A DNA stretch of 64,000 nt from Hungatella effluvii (lineage in GTDB: Bacteria; Bacillota; Clostridia; Lachnospirales; Lachnospiraceae), in contig NZ_QJKD01000013.1 of NCBI RefSeq assembly GCF_003201875.1, positions 124,001-188,000 of the forward strand, in the 5' to 3' direction. The position numbers and the translations under genes are program-made. Each line of letters opens with the position of its first letter. Within the stretch, counting starts at the first letter, position 1. The notes under the pieces were generated by a model that saw nothing but the letters and a program-made list of their open reading frames with translations, had not been told where the DNA came from and ran no database searches. Positions 1 through 6,806 of this stretch are shown piece by piece.

Positions 1-168
1 ATGTCTGTTCAGCCAAATTTGCGCTTCATCTGGGCTGAACGCACTTTCATAAGCAGCCCTCATCACTTCTTCATCACACAAGATTCTGCACAATGCATCA
101 AAATCGGATTGCTGCATTTCTCTGATCAAAAGACGTTCCGTTTCTATTAAAAACTTCCTGCTTGCCAA
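1..168 (-). CDS. GNAT-family N-acetyltransferase, N-terminal part (runs off window)
   Basis: The frame is open to the window edge and encodes 56 residues. They include ETERLLIREM near the N-terminus, the usual opening of RimJ/RimL-type acetyltransferases, followed by a helix-rich stretch ending at AQIWLNRH. The start is a TTG at 166-168 because a GGAGG sits 7 nt upstream of it and no ATG is available in frame. The acetyl-CoA binding part lies outside the window, so substrate cannot be judged. Family assignment rests on the N-terminal motif only. Confidence 0.7.
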   Translation of the reverse strand, partial: MASRKFLIETERLLIREMQQSDFDALCRILCDEEVMRAAYESAFSPDEAQIWLNRH

Positions 169-499
169 ATGGCACCTCCACAAATTCAAATTTTAAAATT
201 TGCTTTTTTCGACTAATGTGAATTGGATCTATCGCTCTACAAAGTAACTTTGTAAAGTTGGCGCGGCATTTGGGGTACAGGCACCATTTACATTACCCGC
301 TATCTTCTGATCGCTAGAATAAGGGCGTATGCTCCATTTCCGGCGGTCTAAATGTCCGTTCATAGACCAGCTGTTCAACGGAGGCGCAGCCGACCCTGCA
401 GGGCGTTCATATAAGGTGCATTAGAGCAGACAGACAAACTGAAAGTTGCACACTGATCCATGAGCCCAATTTACTGAAACAATATATCAGAGTATTCCG
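169..499. other. Gene-poor stretch with one unstarted open frame
   Basis: No credible gene is seen. On the minus strand a frame stays open for 63 codons (229-420, TAG at 229-231) and includes the peptide piece SIRPYSSDQKIAGN, but it has no start codon with a ribosome binding site. A short inverted element (AAAGTAACTTTG at 240-251) and the first copy of a 14-bp direct repeat (GACTAATGTGAATT, 211-224; second copy 787-800 with one mismatch) are present. It may be a remnant of a mobile or repeated element; this is inference. Confidence 0.4.
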
Positions 500-691
500 T
501 TACTTCTTTCGATTCTGCCATACATATTCAATTAAACTGGTAAAGAATACTCCTAAGAAAAATATTATTTCAAATTCTAAGGTTATTTTAAAAGGGTTAT
601 TAGATATTAAACCATAAAGAATATATAGCAAACTACTTCCTACAGTAATGAAAAGTGTTTTCAAAAGTGATAGTATTACTAAGCGTTTCAT
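500..691 (-). CDS. Small two-helix membrane protein, unknown function
   Basis: A 63-residue protein with two hydrophobic segments, about residues 7-29 (LLKTLFITVGSSLLYILYGL region) and 40-56 (FEIIFFLGVFFTSLIEYVW region), and a basic C-terminal tail QNRKK. A GAAGGA ribosome binding site lies about 6 nt upstream of the ATG, which supports real translation. The gene and its surroundings are more AT-rich than the rest of the window, and it lies between two imperfect copies of a 14-bp direct repeat, suggesting separate acquisition. No family recognised. Confidence 0.55.
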   Translation of the reverse strand: MKRLVILSLLKTLFITVGSSLLYILYGLISNNPFKITLEFEIIFFLGVFFTSLIEYVWQNRKK

Positions 692-833
692 AAAATTCCT
701 TCTCTTTTCTATGGTGTGAGTTGTTATGGTTATATTGTCAGTCTACTATATATGCTAAATTACAATTTGTTAAGTACGCCTTATTTGACTAATGCGAATT
801 TAGCAAAATAGCCTAATTGCTCCTGCCAAAATA

Positions 834-1625
834 CTATCTTCTACAGATCAACACGGCATGATTGCTCATTCCTGTGCATGATTCATAACTTGCCATTTGA
901 TCAAGCAGCGGTTTCATGATTTCAAATCTTTCATCGCTCATCGCTTCCACGCTACTCATAGTTACAAAAAAATCCGTCCCTAAATTTTTTATCTTGGAAA
1001 ATCCGTATTTTCTTGCAATGGATTCCATTTCTTCAGGCATCGTAAAGAAGAATAAATCAGGATTTGAGTCATCTTTATTTTGCGTCAAAATAATTTCGTT
1101 GGCGTTTTCGTTCGGATAATATTCTCTCAGTTTATCGTGTACACAGGCGCCCGAATAAACACCGATTTTGCTTATATATGAAAATACAACAATTCCGTTA
1201 TTTTTACAGATTCGCCTGCATTCAGCAAAAACAAGTTCTCTCTCATCGGGCGGCAGATGGTATAGAGGTCCGAGGCACAGAACCACATCAAAATAGTTGT
1301 CAGAAATATTGCTCAAATTTGTGGCATCTCCGATTAAACCTTTTACGTTCCTTAGCCCCTGCGCTTTAACTTTTTCATTAAAAAGGGCAATATTTTCAGG
1401 AGTAATGTCCACGCCAACATACTCCTTACATTTATCAGAAAAGTGCATGGCATAATATCCAGTTCCACAACCAAGCTCTACTACTTTTGTGTTTTGGTTT
1501 ATGTATTCACTAATATGCTTTTTTGTATAGTGAAACTCAAGTCCCGAATACCTTGATTGAGCAGCTCTCTTTTCCTCACCGGCATCTTGATATTTTTCTT
1601 TAACTTTATTTTCATTGCTAGACAT
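834..1625 (-). CDS. Class I SAM-dependent methyltransferase
   Basis: The 263-residue protein has the Rossmann methyltransferase signature: motif I VVELGCGTGYYA near residue 48, the acidic motif II end (YVGVDIT) and motif IV DVVLCLGPLYHLP. It resembles the broad Methyltransf_11/25 group acting on small molecules. The longest frame opens with a TTG two codons earlier, but GAGG is placed 7 nt before the ATG at 1623-1625, so that ATG is preferred. The gene stands alone with 56 nt to the next gene upstream. The substrate is unknown; the neighbourhood gives no pathway context. Confidence 0.8.
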   Translation of the reverse strand: MSSNENKVKEKYQDAGEEKRAAQSRYSGLEFHYTKKHISEYINQNTKVVELGCGTGYYAMHFSDKCKEYVGVDITPENIALFNEKVKAQGLRNVKGLIGDATNLSNISDNYFDVVLCLGPLYHLPPDERELVFAECRRICKNNGIVVFSYISKIGVYSGACVHDKLREYYPNENANEIILTQNKDDSNPDLFFFTMPEEMESIARKYGFSKIKNLGTDFFVTMSSVEAMSDERFEIMKPLLDQMASYESCTGMSNHAVLICRR

Positions 1626-1681
1626 GTGCAATCCTCGTTTTCAACCCGTTCTCCACTTCGCGCTTCCTTCGATCATCATTC

Positions 1682-2413
1682 TTAATTTTCATCACGTTTT
1701 ATATTCAGCCCGGACAGTTCCCCCTTTTTATCCCGGACCGCATAAATTTTAATCGAACTGTCGTCAAAGGGGCCGAAATAGTGCTCCAGCTCCTTGTCTT
1801 CAAAATATCCTACCAATTCGCTTTCGTAGTATAAACGGTCGCTTTCCCGGTCATAAGTCAGGCCGTACTGCTGATAGACCGTATACGCCTCTTCAATGGT
1901 GTCTTTGATATACTCATTCAATTTTTCATCGTTCCCGCCGCCATTAAACGGTGCTTCCCCGTCGTCTGTATACCCGTTTATATTCTCCGTTATCTGCAAT
2001 TCACAGAGAGCGGATCGCAGAGAAGGCGTTCTATCCGCAAATGCCTGATCATCAAAAAGTTCCAGGCTGGTCACACCGCCTCTTTCATCGTGCAAGGCAT
2101 AAATATCCACGGTTCCATCCTGATTGGGCCATTCCTTATAGTGGTCGTCATCCACAACGTCTTCAAAATAGCGCACCAGCGCTCCATTATAGTATAACCG
2201 ATTATCCTTTTTATCGTAGCGCAGCCCATACGGCTGGTAAACCTCAAATATCTCTGCAATCTCTTCCCGCTTCTGATCAGACGGCCGCCAGGACGCTTTC
2301 GCCTTCGTATGAAACAGAAGCCCCGCCACCGCGCACAGCAGACATACCCCCATCACTAATATGATTATCTTTCTGCTTCCGAAACTGTTTGATCCACTGG
2401 TATTTCTGTCCAT
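1682..2413 (-). CDS. Membrane-anchored protein with a duplicated YGLxYD/RLYY module
   Basis: A 243-residue protein with a short N-terminal cytoplasmic segment, one membrane helix (about 15-34) and an extracellular part made of two copies of the same module (about 49-121 and 171-240). Each copy reads YQ-x-YGL-x-YD, then DRLYY, then LV-x-YFED, then an IYA strand. This kind of module resembles the extracellular segments found in BlaR1-type M56 peptidases of Clostridia, but no peptidase domain is present. RBS AAGGAG lies 6 nt before the ATG. It follows the GNAT gene by 43 nt and may be cotranscribed. Function unknown. Confidence 0.6.
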   Translation of the reverse strand: MDRNTSGSNSFGSRKIIILVMGVCLLCAVAGLLFHTKAKASWRPSDQKREEIAEIFEVYQPYGLRYDKKDNRLYYNGALVRYFEDVVDDDHYKEWPNQDGTVDIYALHDERGGVTSLELFDDQAFADRTPSLRSALCELQITENINGYTDDGEAPFNGGGNDEKLNEYIKDTIEEAYTVYQQYGLTYDRESDRLYYESELVGYFEDKELEHYFGPFDDSSIKIYAVRDKKGELSGLNIKRDEN

Positions 2414-2456
2414 AAGAATCTCCTTTACACGAAATTATCTAAAGATGCTTTTTCCT

Positions 2457-2987
2457 TCAAACTGATTTGGGGGAAATAAGCTGCAACTGCGCCTTTTGCA
2501 TCAAATCACAGGAAAGATTCATCCCGTTCTCCTCCACCATAAAGGAACAGATCTTCTCAAACCCGTGTGCTTCATAGAATCTGATCGCCCGGGCATTGGA
2601 GGACAGCACCTCCAGGACACAGCTCCGGAACCCCTGCGCCCTCATTCGGGCCTCAATTTCACAGTAAAGCCCGTGCCCCGCGCCATGTTCTGTATATTCG
2701 GGCAGCAGATAAATCGCGTAAAGTTCGGCACAGTCCTGATCCCCGCGCCCTTCGGATCTGCCGCAGACCGCGGCTCCCACAATCGTATCACCGTCTGCTG
2801 CGACTAAGCAGATATCGCCTCTTTCCATGCTGGCCTGCAGGATCTCCACCCAGTGGTCTTCCTGAAGGGAGGTCAGATACGCCTCGTCCATAAGTCCCCG
2901 GTAGGCGGCGCGGTAGCTGGCCGTCAGCTGCCTGCTGGCCTCTGCCTGCTCAGACTCCCGCAGCTGACGGTAAATGACAGTCCTCAT
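2457..2987 (-). CDS. GNAT-family N-acetyltransferase
   Basis: A 176-residue protein with the full GNAT fold: the central beta strand AELYAIYLLPEYTEHG, an acetyl-CoA pyrophosphate loop in the degenerate form HGAGHGLY (compare Q/RxxGxG/A), and the C-terminal LEVLSSNARAIRFYEAHGF motif. The substrate is unknown; this subgroup often acts on small amines or protein N-termini. It begins 13 nt after the dapB stop codon with an AGAGG ribosome binding site, so it is probably the third gene of the riboswitch-controlled dapA-dapB transcript. Whether it has any connection to lysine biosynthesis is unproven. Confidence 0.8.
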   Translation of the reverse strand: MRTVIYRQLRESEQAEASRQLTASYRAAYRGLMDEAYLTSLQEDHWVEILQASMERGDICLVAADGDTIVGAAVCGRSEGRGDQDCAELYAIYLLPEYTEHGAGHGLYCEIEARMRAQGFRSCVLEVLSSNARAIRFYEAHGFEKICSFMVEENGMNLSCDLMQKAQLQLISPKSV

Positions 2988-3000
2988 CCGTACCCCTCTC

Positions 3001-3756
3001 TTAGCCGATCACATCCGCCATGGTATAAAGTCCCGGTTCTTTACCCGCCAGGAACTTTGCTGCCGATACTGCGCCCTTTGCAAAAATAGCCTTGGAGTAG
3101 GCAGTATGCTGGAAGGTAATCACCTCATCCTGTCCGGCGAAGATCACGTCGTGCTCACCGACGATGGAGCCTCCGCGGATAGCCTGGATTCCGATCTCAT
3201 CCTTCTGGCGCTTCTCCCTCGTCTGGGAGCGGTCGTATTGATAGTGGTAGTGGTTGTCCATCGCCTCATTGATGGAGTCAGCCAGCGCCAGAGCGGTTCC
3301 GCTGGGCGCGTCCACCTTTTTATTGTGGTGCTTTTCCAGAATTTCGATGTCGAAACCGGACTCTGCCAGAACCTCTGCCGCCTCTTTCACCAGCTTTAAC
3401 AGCAGATTGATTCCCAGCGACATATTGGCGGAACGAAGTACCGCCACCTGGCGGGAAGTCTCTTCCACAAGCTGAATCTGTTCTTCTGAAAGTCCTGTCG
3501 TACACACTACCACAGGAATCCTCTTTTCGGAACAGTAGCTGAGAAGACCGTTTACCGCCTTTGCCGATGCAAAGTCCACGATCACATCCGCCTCCACGGT
3601 ACACGCCTCCAGAGAGGGAAATACCGGGTAGGAATTCTGTATGGTGTCATTTACATCAATTCCTGCAGCAATTGTGATATTCTCGTCTTCTTCAACAATT
3701 TTAGAAATCACCTGTCCCATGGCTCCATTGCAGCCGTGCATAATCATCTTTACCAT
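3001..3756 (-). CDS. dapB: 4-hydroxy-tetrahydrodipicolinate reductase
   Basis: DapB reduces 4-hydroxy-tetrahydrodipicolinate to tetrahydrodipicolinate with NAD(P)H in the lysine/diaminopimelate pathway, which also feeds dipicolinate in spores. The 251-residue length is normal. Visible signatures are the dinucleotide-binding GCNGAMGQV at the N-terminus, VVCTTGLS, and the family motif EKHHNKKVDAPSGTA with catalytic His/Lys around residue 140. RBS GGAGG lies 9 nt before the ATG. It is the second gene after dapA (112 nt gap) and shares the upstream lysine riboswitch. Confidence 0.96.
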   Translation of the reverse strand: MVKMIMHGCNGAMGQVISKIVEEDENITIAAGIDVNDTIQNSYPVFPSLEACTVEADVIVDFASAKAVNGLLSYCSEKRIPVVVCTTGLSEEQIQLVEETSRQVAVLRSANMSLGINLLLKLVKEAAEVLAESGFDIEILEKHHNKKVDAPSGTALALADSINEAMDNHYHYQYDRSQTREKRQKDEIGIQAIRGGSIVGEHDVIFAGQDEVITFQHTAYSKAIFAKGAVSAAKFLAGKEPGLYTMADVIG

Positions 3757-3868
3757 AAGTATTTTTCCTCCATTTTATAATGAGTGCAGGGAAGTTTCTG
3801 AGAGTGCTCAACAGGCCGGACGCCCTGATACCGATGCGTCCGGCCCTGCATTTAATGATTAACGGGGT

Positions 3869-4753
3869 TTATAAAATTCCGTATTCTTCCATAGCTTTCT
3901 TTAAACGTTCCTGGTTTGCAGGCTCCATCTCGGTGAGCGGCAGACGAAGCGGGCCAACCTTCTTACCCATTAAGTTCATAGCCGCCTTAACCGGAATCGG
4001 GTTCACTTCACAGAACAGAGCATTGATCAGCGGAATCGCTTCCAGCTGAAGTCTTGCACTCTCTTTCACATCGCCGCGGAACCAGGAAGCGCAGATCTCG
4101 TGGGTCTGTGCAGGCGCTACATTGGACAGAACCGAAACGACGCCTTTTCCTCCGAGAGAGAGAAGCGGCACGATCTGATCGTCGTTGCCGGAATATACAT
4201 CCACACAGCCGTCTGCCATCGCAAGCATCTCAGCGATATTCGTGAGATTTCCGCTGGCCTCCTTCACACCGACAATGTTCGGCACGTTCTTACAGAGTGT
4301 TACAATCGTCTGCGGAGCGATCGTCACGCCGGTACGTCCCGGTATATTATAGAGAATGATCGGAATCTTCACCGCATCTGCAACCGCGGTAAAATGTGCG
4401 ATCAGGCCGTTCTGAGTCGCCTTGTTATAATACGGGGACACGAGAAGCAGACCGTCTGCACCGAATTTCTCCGCCTCCTTTGAAAGATAGATGGCTGTCT
4501 CCGTACAGTTGGAACCTGTTCCGGCCACTACGGGTATTCTCTTATTTACCACTTCACACGTATACTTTATTACGCTTAAATGTTCCTCATGGGTCATGGT
4601 GGATGCCTCACCTGTGGTTCCACAGATGACGATGCTGTCCGTACCGCCGGCAATCTGCTCTTCCAGCAGTTCCTCCAGCTTCTCGTAATTCACCTCTCCG
4701 TTGTCCTTAAATGGTGTAATCAGCGCTACACCCGCTCCTTCAAAAAGTGCCAT
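3869..4753 (-). CDS. dapA: 4-hydroxy-tetrahydrodipicolinate synthase
   Basis: DapA condenses pyruvate with aspartate semialdehyde, the committed step to diaminopimelate and lysine. The TIM-barrel enzyme has 294 residues from MALFEGAG. Key motifs are GTTGEAST (pyruvate binding), YNIPGRTG with the catalytic Tyr, and GVKEASGN carrying the Schiff-base Lys. The frame extends 26 codons further upstream, but AGGAGG placed 8 nt before the ATG at 4751-4753 and family length fix this start. Expression is controlled by the lysine riboswitch and terminator about 125-360 nt upstream. Confidence 0.96.
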   Translation of the reverse strand: MALFEGAGVALITPFKDNGEVNYEKLEELLEEQIAGGTDSIVICGTTGEASTMTHEEHLSVIKYTCEVVNKRIPVVAGTGSNCTETAIYLSKEAEKFGADGLLLVSPYYNKATQNGLIAHFTAVADAVKIPIILYNIPGRTGVTIAPQTIVTLCKNVPNIVGVKEASGNLTNIAEMLAMADGCVDVYSGNDDQIVPLLSLGGKGVVSVLSNVAPAQTHEICASWFRGDVKESARLQLEAIPLINALFCEVNPIPVKAAMNLMGKKVGPLRLPLTEMEPANQERLKKAMEEYGIL

Positions 4754-4876
4754 AGTCTTATCCTCCTGATTCAATCTGTTCCTGTTGCCAACGCTTCCGC
4801 TACATAAAATCATGCGCCCGCCCCGTGCCATTATCCTGCTCTTATCCTTTTGCCTGCAAAACGATCATTCCTGACA

Positions 4877-4908
4877 GAGAAAAAGAGCTGACAGCGGGGT
4901 CAGCTCTT
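4877..4908 (-). terminator. Riboswitch expression-platform terminator
   Basis: A perfect 10-bp stem (4883-4892 with 4899-4908, loop 4893-4898) is followed on the minus strand by a T-rich run. It lies between the lysine aptamer and dapA, the usual place of a lysine-induced intrinsic terminator. Confidence 0.85.
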
Positions 4909-5112
4909 AAAGTTCAGAATCCGGTAAATACTTCTTATCTTCAAGCAGCGCCCCATCCATGCAGGATGACAGTCATATGATTCTTCATCATATGCCCAGA
5001 ACAGATACGTCCCGGGCCGTACCGTCCTTCGGCGTCTCATCCTTTCCTCCACCCTCACATGCACCCTGATGCATCAGGCAGAATACTCATAATCAACGCA
5101 ACCTCTACTTTA
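4909..5112 (-). promoter_or_regulatory. Lysine riboswitch (L-box) aptamer
   Basis: The minus-strand leader shows L-box landmarks in the expected order: AGTAGAGGTTGCG at the 5' end, a GATGAGACGCCGAAGGAC core with the diagnostic GCCGAAG, TCTGGGCATATGA, and GTCATCCTG with GATGGGGCGCTGC at the 3' side. Lysine binding is expected to favour the downstream terminator at 4883-4908 and shut off dapA-dapB. The assignment comes from motif recognition and gene context; exact aptamer ends are approximate. Confidence 0.9.
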
Positions 5113-5126
5113 TTATGTATGTTACC

Positions 5127-5155
5127 ATACTACCATTATTGCTTTGTATTGTCAA
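5127..5155 (-). promoter_or_regulatory. Sigma-A promoter of the dapA-dapB leader
   Basis: A consensus -35 TTGACA (5150-5155) and -10 TAGTAT (5127-5132) are separated by 17 bp on the minus strand. The -35 and part of the spacer overlap the last codons of the adenosyltransferase gene that ends at 5136. Confidence 0.85.
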
Positions 5156-5642
5156 CTTTAAGATGATCAATTTCTCTGATACCATCCACGAGGGGATCCA
5201 GCTCCTTCGGGAATACCTTTCCAGTCAGAATCAGGTCGATTTCCTCAACCCTGGACTGAAGCAGCGTCGTCATCTCATCCATCTCGATAATTCCCTGATC
5301 CAAAAGTCCCAGCACCTCATCGAGAATAACCAGGTCACACTCACCGGTCGAAAGTACTTTTCTTGCAAAATTCATGCCGTTGCGGATATTCATCCGTTCT
5401 TCCTTCTGCTGCTCCTCCGATAATGTCTCGAAGAAAGCATCGGACTTTTCAAACCGGAAAATCTTCAGTTCCGGTTCCAGCCGCTCTAAAATCTCACAGG
5501 AGGCCAGCTCCTGACAGCCCTTCAAAAACTGTATCATGATTACCGTCTGCCCCTTTAACAGAGCGGAGATCCCCATGCCGAGCGCAGCCGTCGTCTTTCC
5601 TTTTCCTTCGCCGCATATAACCTGTATTGTACCTTTACTCAT
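5136..5642 (-). CDS. cobO: ATP:cob(I)alamin adenosyltransferase, CobA/CobO/BtuR type
   Basis: The enzyme transfers the adenosyl group from ATP to cob(I)alamin or a corrinoid precursor. Its 168 residues carry the P-loop GEGKGKTTAALG, the strand VIMIQFLKG, the Walker-B-like DLVILDEV, and the family C-terminal region DLILTGK. The frame extends five codons upstream, but GAGG 9 nt before the ATG at 5640-5642 and the typical MSKGTIQV opening favour this start. No other cobalamin genes are in the window, so it is probably a scavenging or housekeeping copy with its own promoter (5704-5732). Confidence 0.92.
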   Translation of the reverse strand: MSKGTIQVICGEGKGKTTAALGMGISALLKGQTVIMIQFLKGCQELASCEILERLEPELKIFRFEKSDAFFETLSEEQQKEERMNIRNGMNFARKVLSTGECDLVILDEVLGLLDQGIIEMDEMTTLLQSRVEEIDLILTGKVFPKELDPLVDGIREIDHLKVDNTKQ

Positions 5643-5703
5643 CCTTTTGCACCTCATACCAGCAAAAAAGCAATATATTGATATACTACGTTAGAACCCG
5701 CTT

Positions 5704-5732
5704 ATCGTATCACAAAATTTAAATTTTTGCAA
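5704..5732 (-). promoter_or_regulatory. Promoter of cobO-like gene
   Basis: On the minus strand -35 TTGCAA (5727-5732) and -10 TACGAT (5704-5709) are separated by 17 bp and lie about 65 nt upstream of the adenosyltransferase start. Confidence 0.6.
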
Positions 5733-5771
5733 GTTTTCTTACCGTTTTCTTAATTCCCGCCTTATCCTTCG

Positions 5772-6398
5772 TTATTCCGCGCATTCCAGCTTGCTGACAG
5801 ATACCTCGTAAGCGATCCGCTTCTCACACTCGGTTTCGCTGAGCTTCTTCGTATACTCTCTGCTCTGCACGCGGCCCCAGACCTTCACCCGCGCGCCGAC
5901 TTCGAAGCCGGAGGCGTATCTGGCGTTTCTTCCCCACGCGATACACGGAATGTAGTCAGACTTCCCATAAGGCCGGTTTACGGCGAGCAGAAGATCCGCG
6001 ATCTCTCTGCCCAGAGGAGTCTTTCTGTATATAGGGGCCTTACATATATATCCATCCAGAAAAATCTGATTTGTTTTCGTATAATCCGTAAATTCCTCCA
6101 GGAAATGGATCTCACGCACGAAGATGGACAGAACCAGGCGGTTTTTCGTCCCTTCATGCCGGTTATAGGAACGGAACTGTCCCAGGGCTTCCATGGTACA
6201 GCCTATGTAATTCGCTTCTACATCGATGAGCCGCTCCGATATCATAAGAGGTATGACATCAGCCTGCTCGCTGAGACGATTTACTGCAACGTCCACCATA
6301 TAGAATCCTTCTCCGAATACCTCATGGCTGAAGGTGAAGCCGGAGATGATCTCCCCGATTACGCTTACTTTGTTGTTCTCAATCATTTTTTCCGACAT
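5772..6398 (-). CDS. SSB-like protein with two tandem OB folds
   Basis: A 208-residue protein containing two single-stranded-DNA-binding (PF00436-like) OB folds in one chain: about residues 10-100 (NKVSVIGEIISGFTFSHE ... LVLSIFVREIHFLE) and 108-205 (QIFLDGYICKAPIYRKTPLG ... IPCIAWGRNARYA ... VWGRVQSREY). Canonical bacterial SSB has one OB fold plus an acidic tail ending in DDDLPF; that tail is absent here. It is therefore a paralogue rather than the housekeeping SSB. Tandem-OB SSBs are known from Deinococcus, but this shorter clostridial form is not characterised as far as I know. Role in DNA maintenance is inferred. Confidence 0.75.
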   Translation of the reverse strand: MSEKMIENNKVSVIGEIISGFTFSHEVFGEGFYMVDVAVNRLSEQADVIPLMISERLIDVEANYIGCTMEALGQFRSYNRHEGTKNRLVLSIFVREIHFLEEFTDYTKTNQIFLDGYICKAPIYRKTPLGREIADLLLAVNRPYGKSDYIPCIAWGRNARYASGFEVGARVKVWGRVQSREYTKKLSETECEKRIAYEVSVSKLECAE

Positions 6399-6806
6399 TG
6401 TATTTCTCCTCTTCTTTCACTAATTTGCCGTAACGATTCAGCCGGGCGTCCTGCGTTTTCTGTTTTTCAGCTTTGGAAAACAGAAAGATGCACGGATGAA
6501 TGGTTACAATTTGCTTTGCAGCTAATATTAAGTGTATGAAAAGGGATTCCGTGAAATGATAAGAACACATCCAAAAATATCGACAGAAAATACCTGTTAA
6601 GCCTCACAAAAAATCAGTTACCCCCATATTTCCCCGAAATACCAGATGCCGGATACCGGCGGCTTCTCTTTTCCTGCCATTTTCGACATTTATTGACAGT
6701 AAGCGGATTTCACTATTTCCAGGATGCAAATATGCCCTGCGAAAGTTTCCTCCCGCAGAGCATAATTTTATATACAGCCGTTGTCGGTATAGCTAATATG
6801 ATTCCA
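6399..6806. other. Intergenic region between typA and the SSB-like gene
   Basis: No convincing gene. The 5' leader of the SSB-like gene and the 3' flank of typA share this 408-nt gap. A hairpin at 6732-6763 (10-bp stem with one G-T pair) follows typA. A 63-codon minus-strand frame overlaps the SSB start in another frame and has no ribosome binding site, so it is not called. Confidence 0.5.
6732..6763 (-). terminator. Possible weak terminator after typA
   Basis: Arms 6732-6741 and 6754-6763 pair over 10 positions (one G-T), 44 nt past the typA stop codon. The T-run on the minus strand is poor (ATTTGC), so efficiency is doubtful. Confidence 0.35.

Noticed and set aside
6379..6570. 63-codon minus-strand frame overlapping the start of the SSB-like gene
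   Set aside because: Different frame, no RBS, low-complexity sequence; treated as leader of the SSB-like gene.
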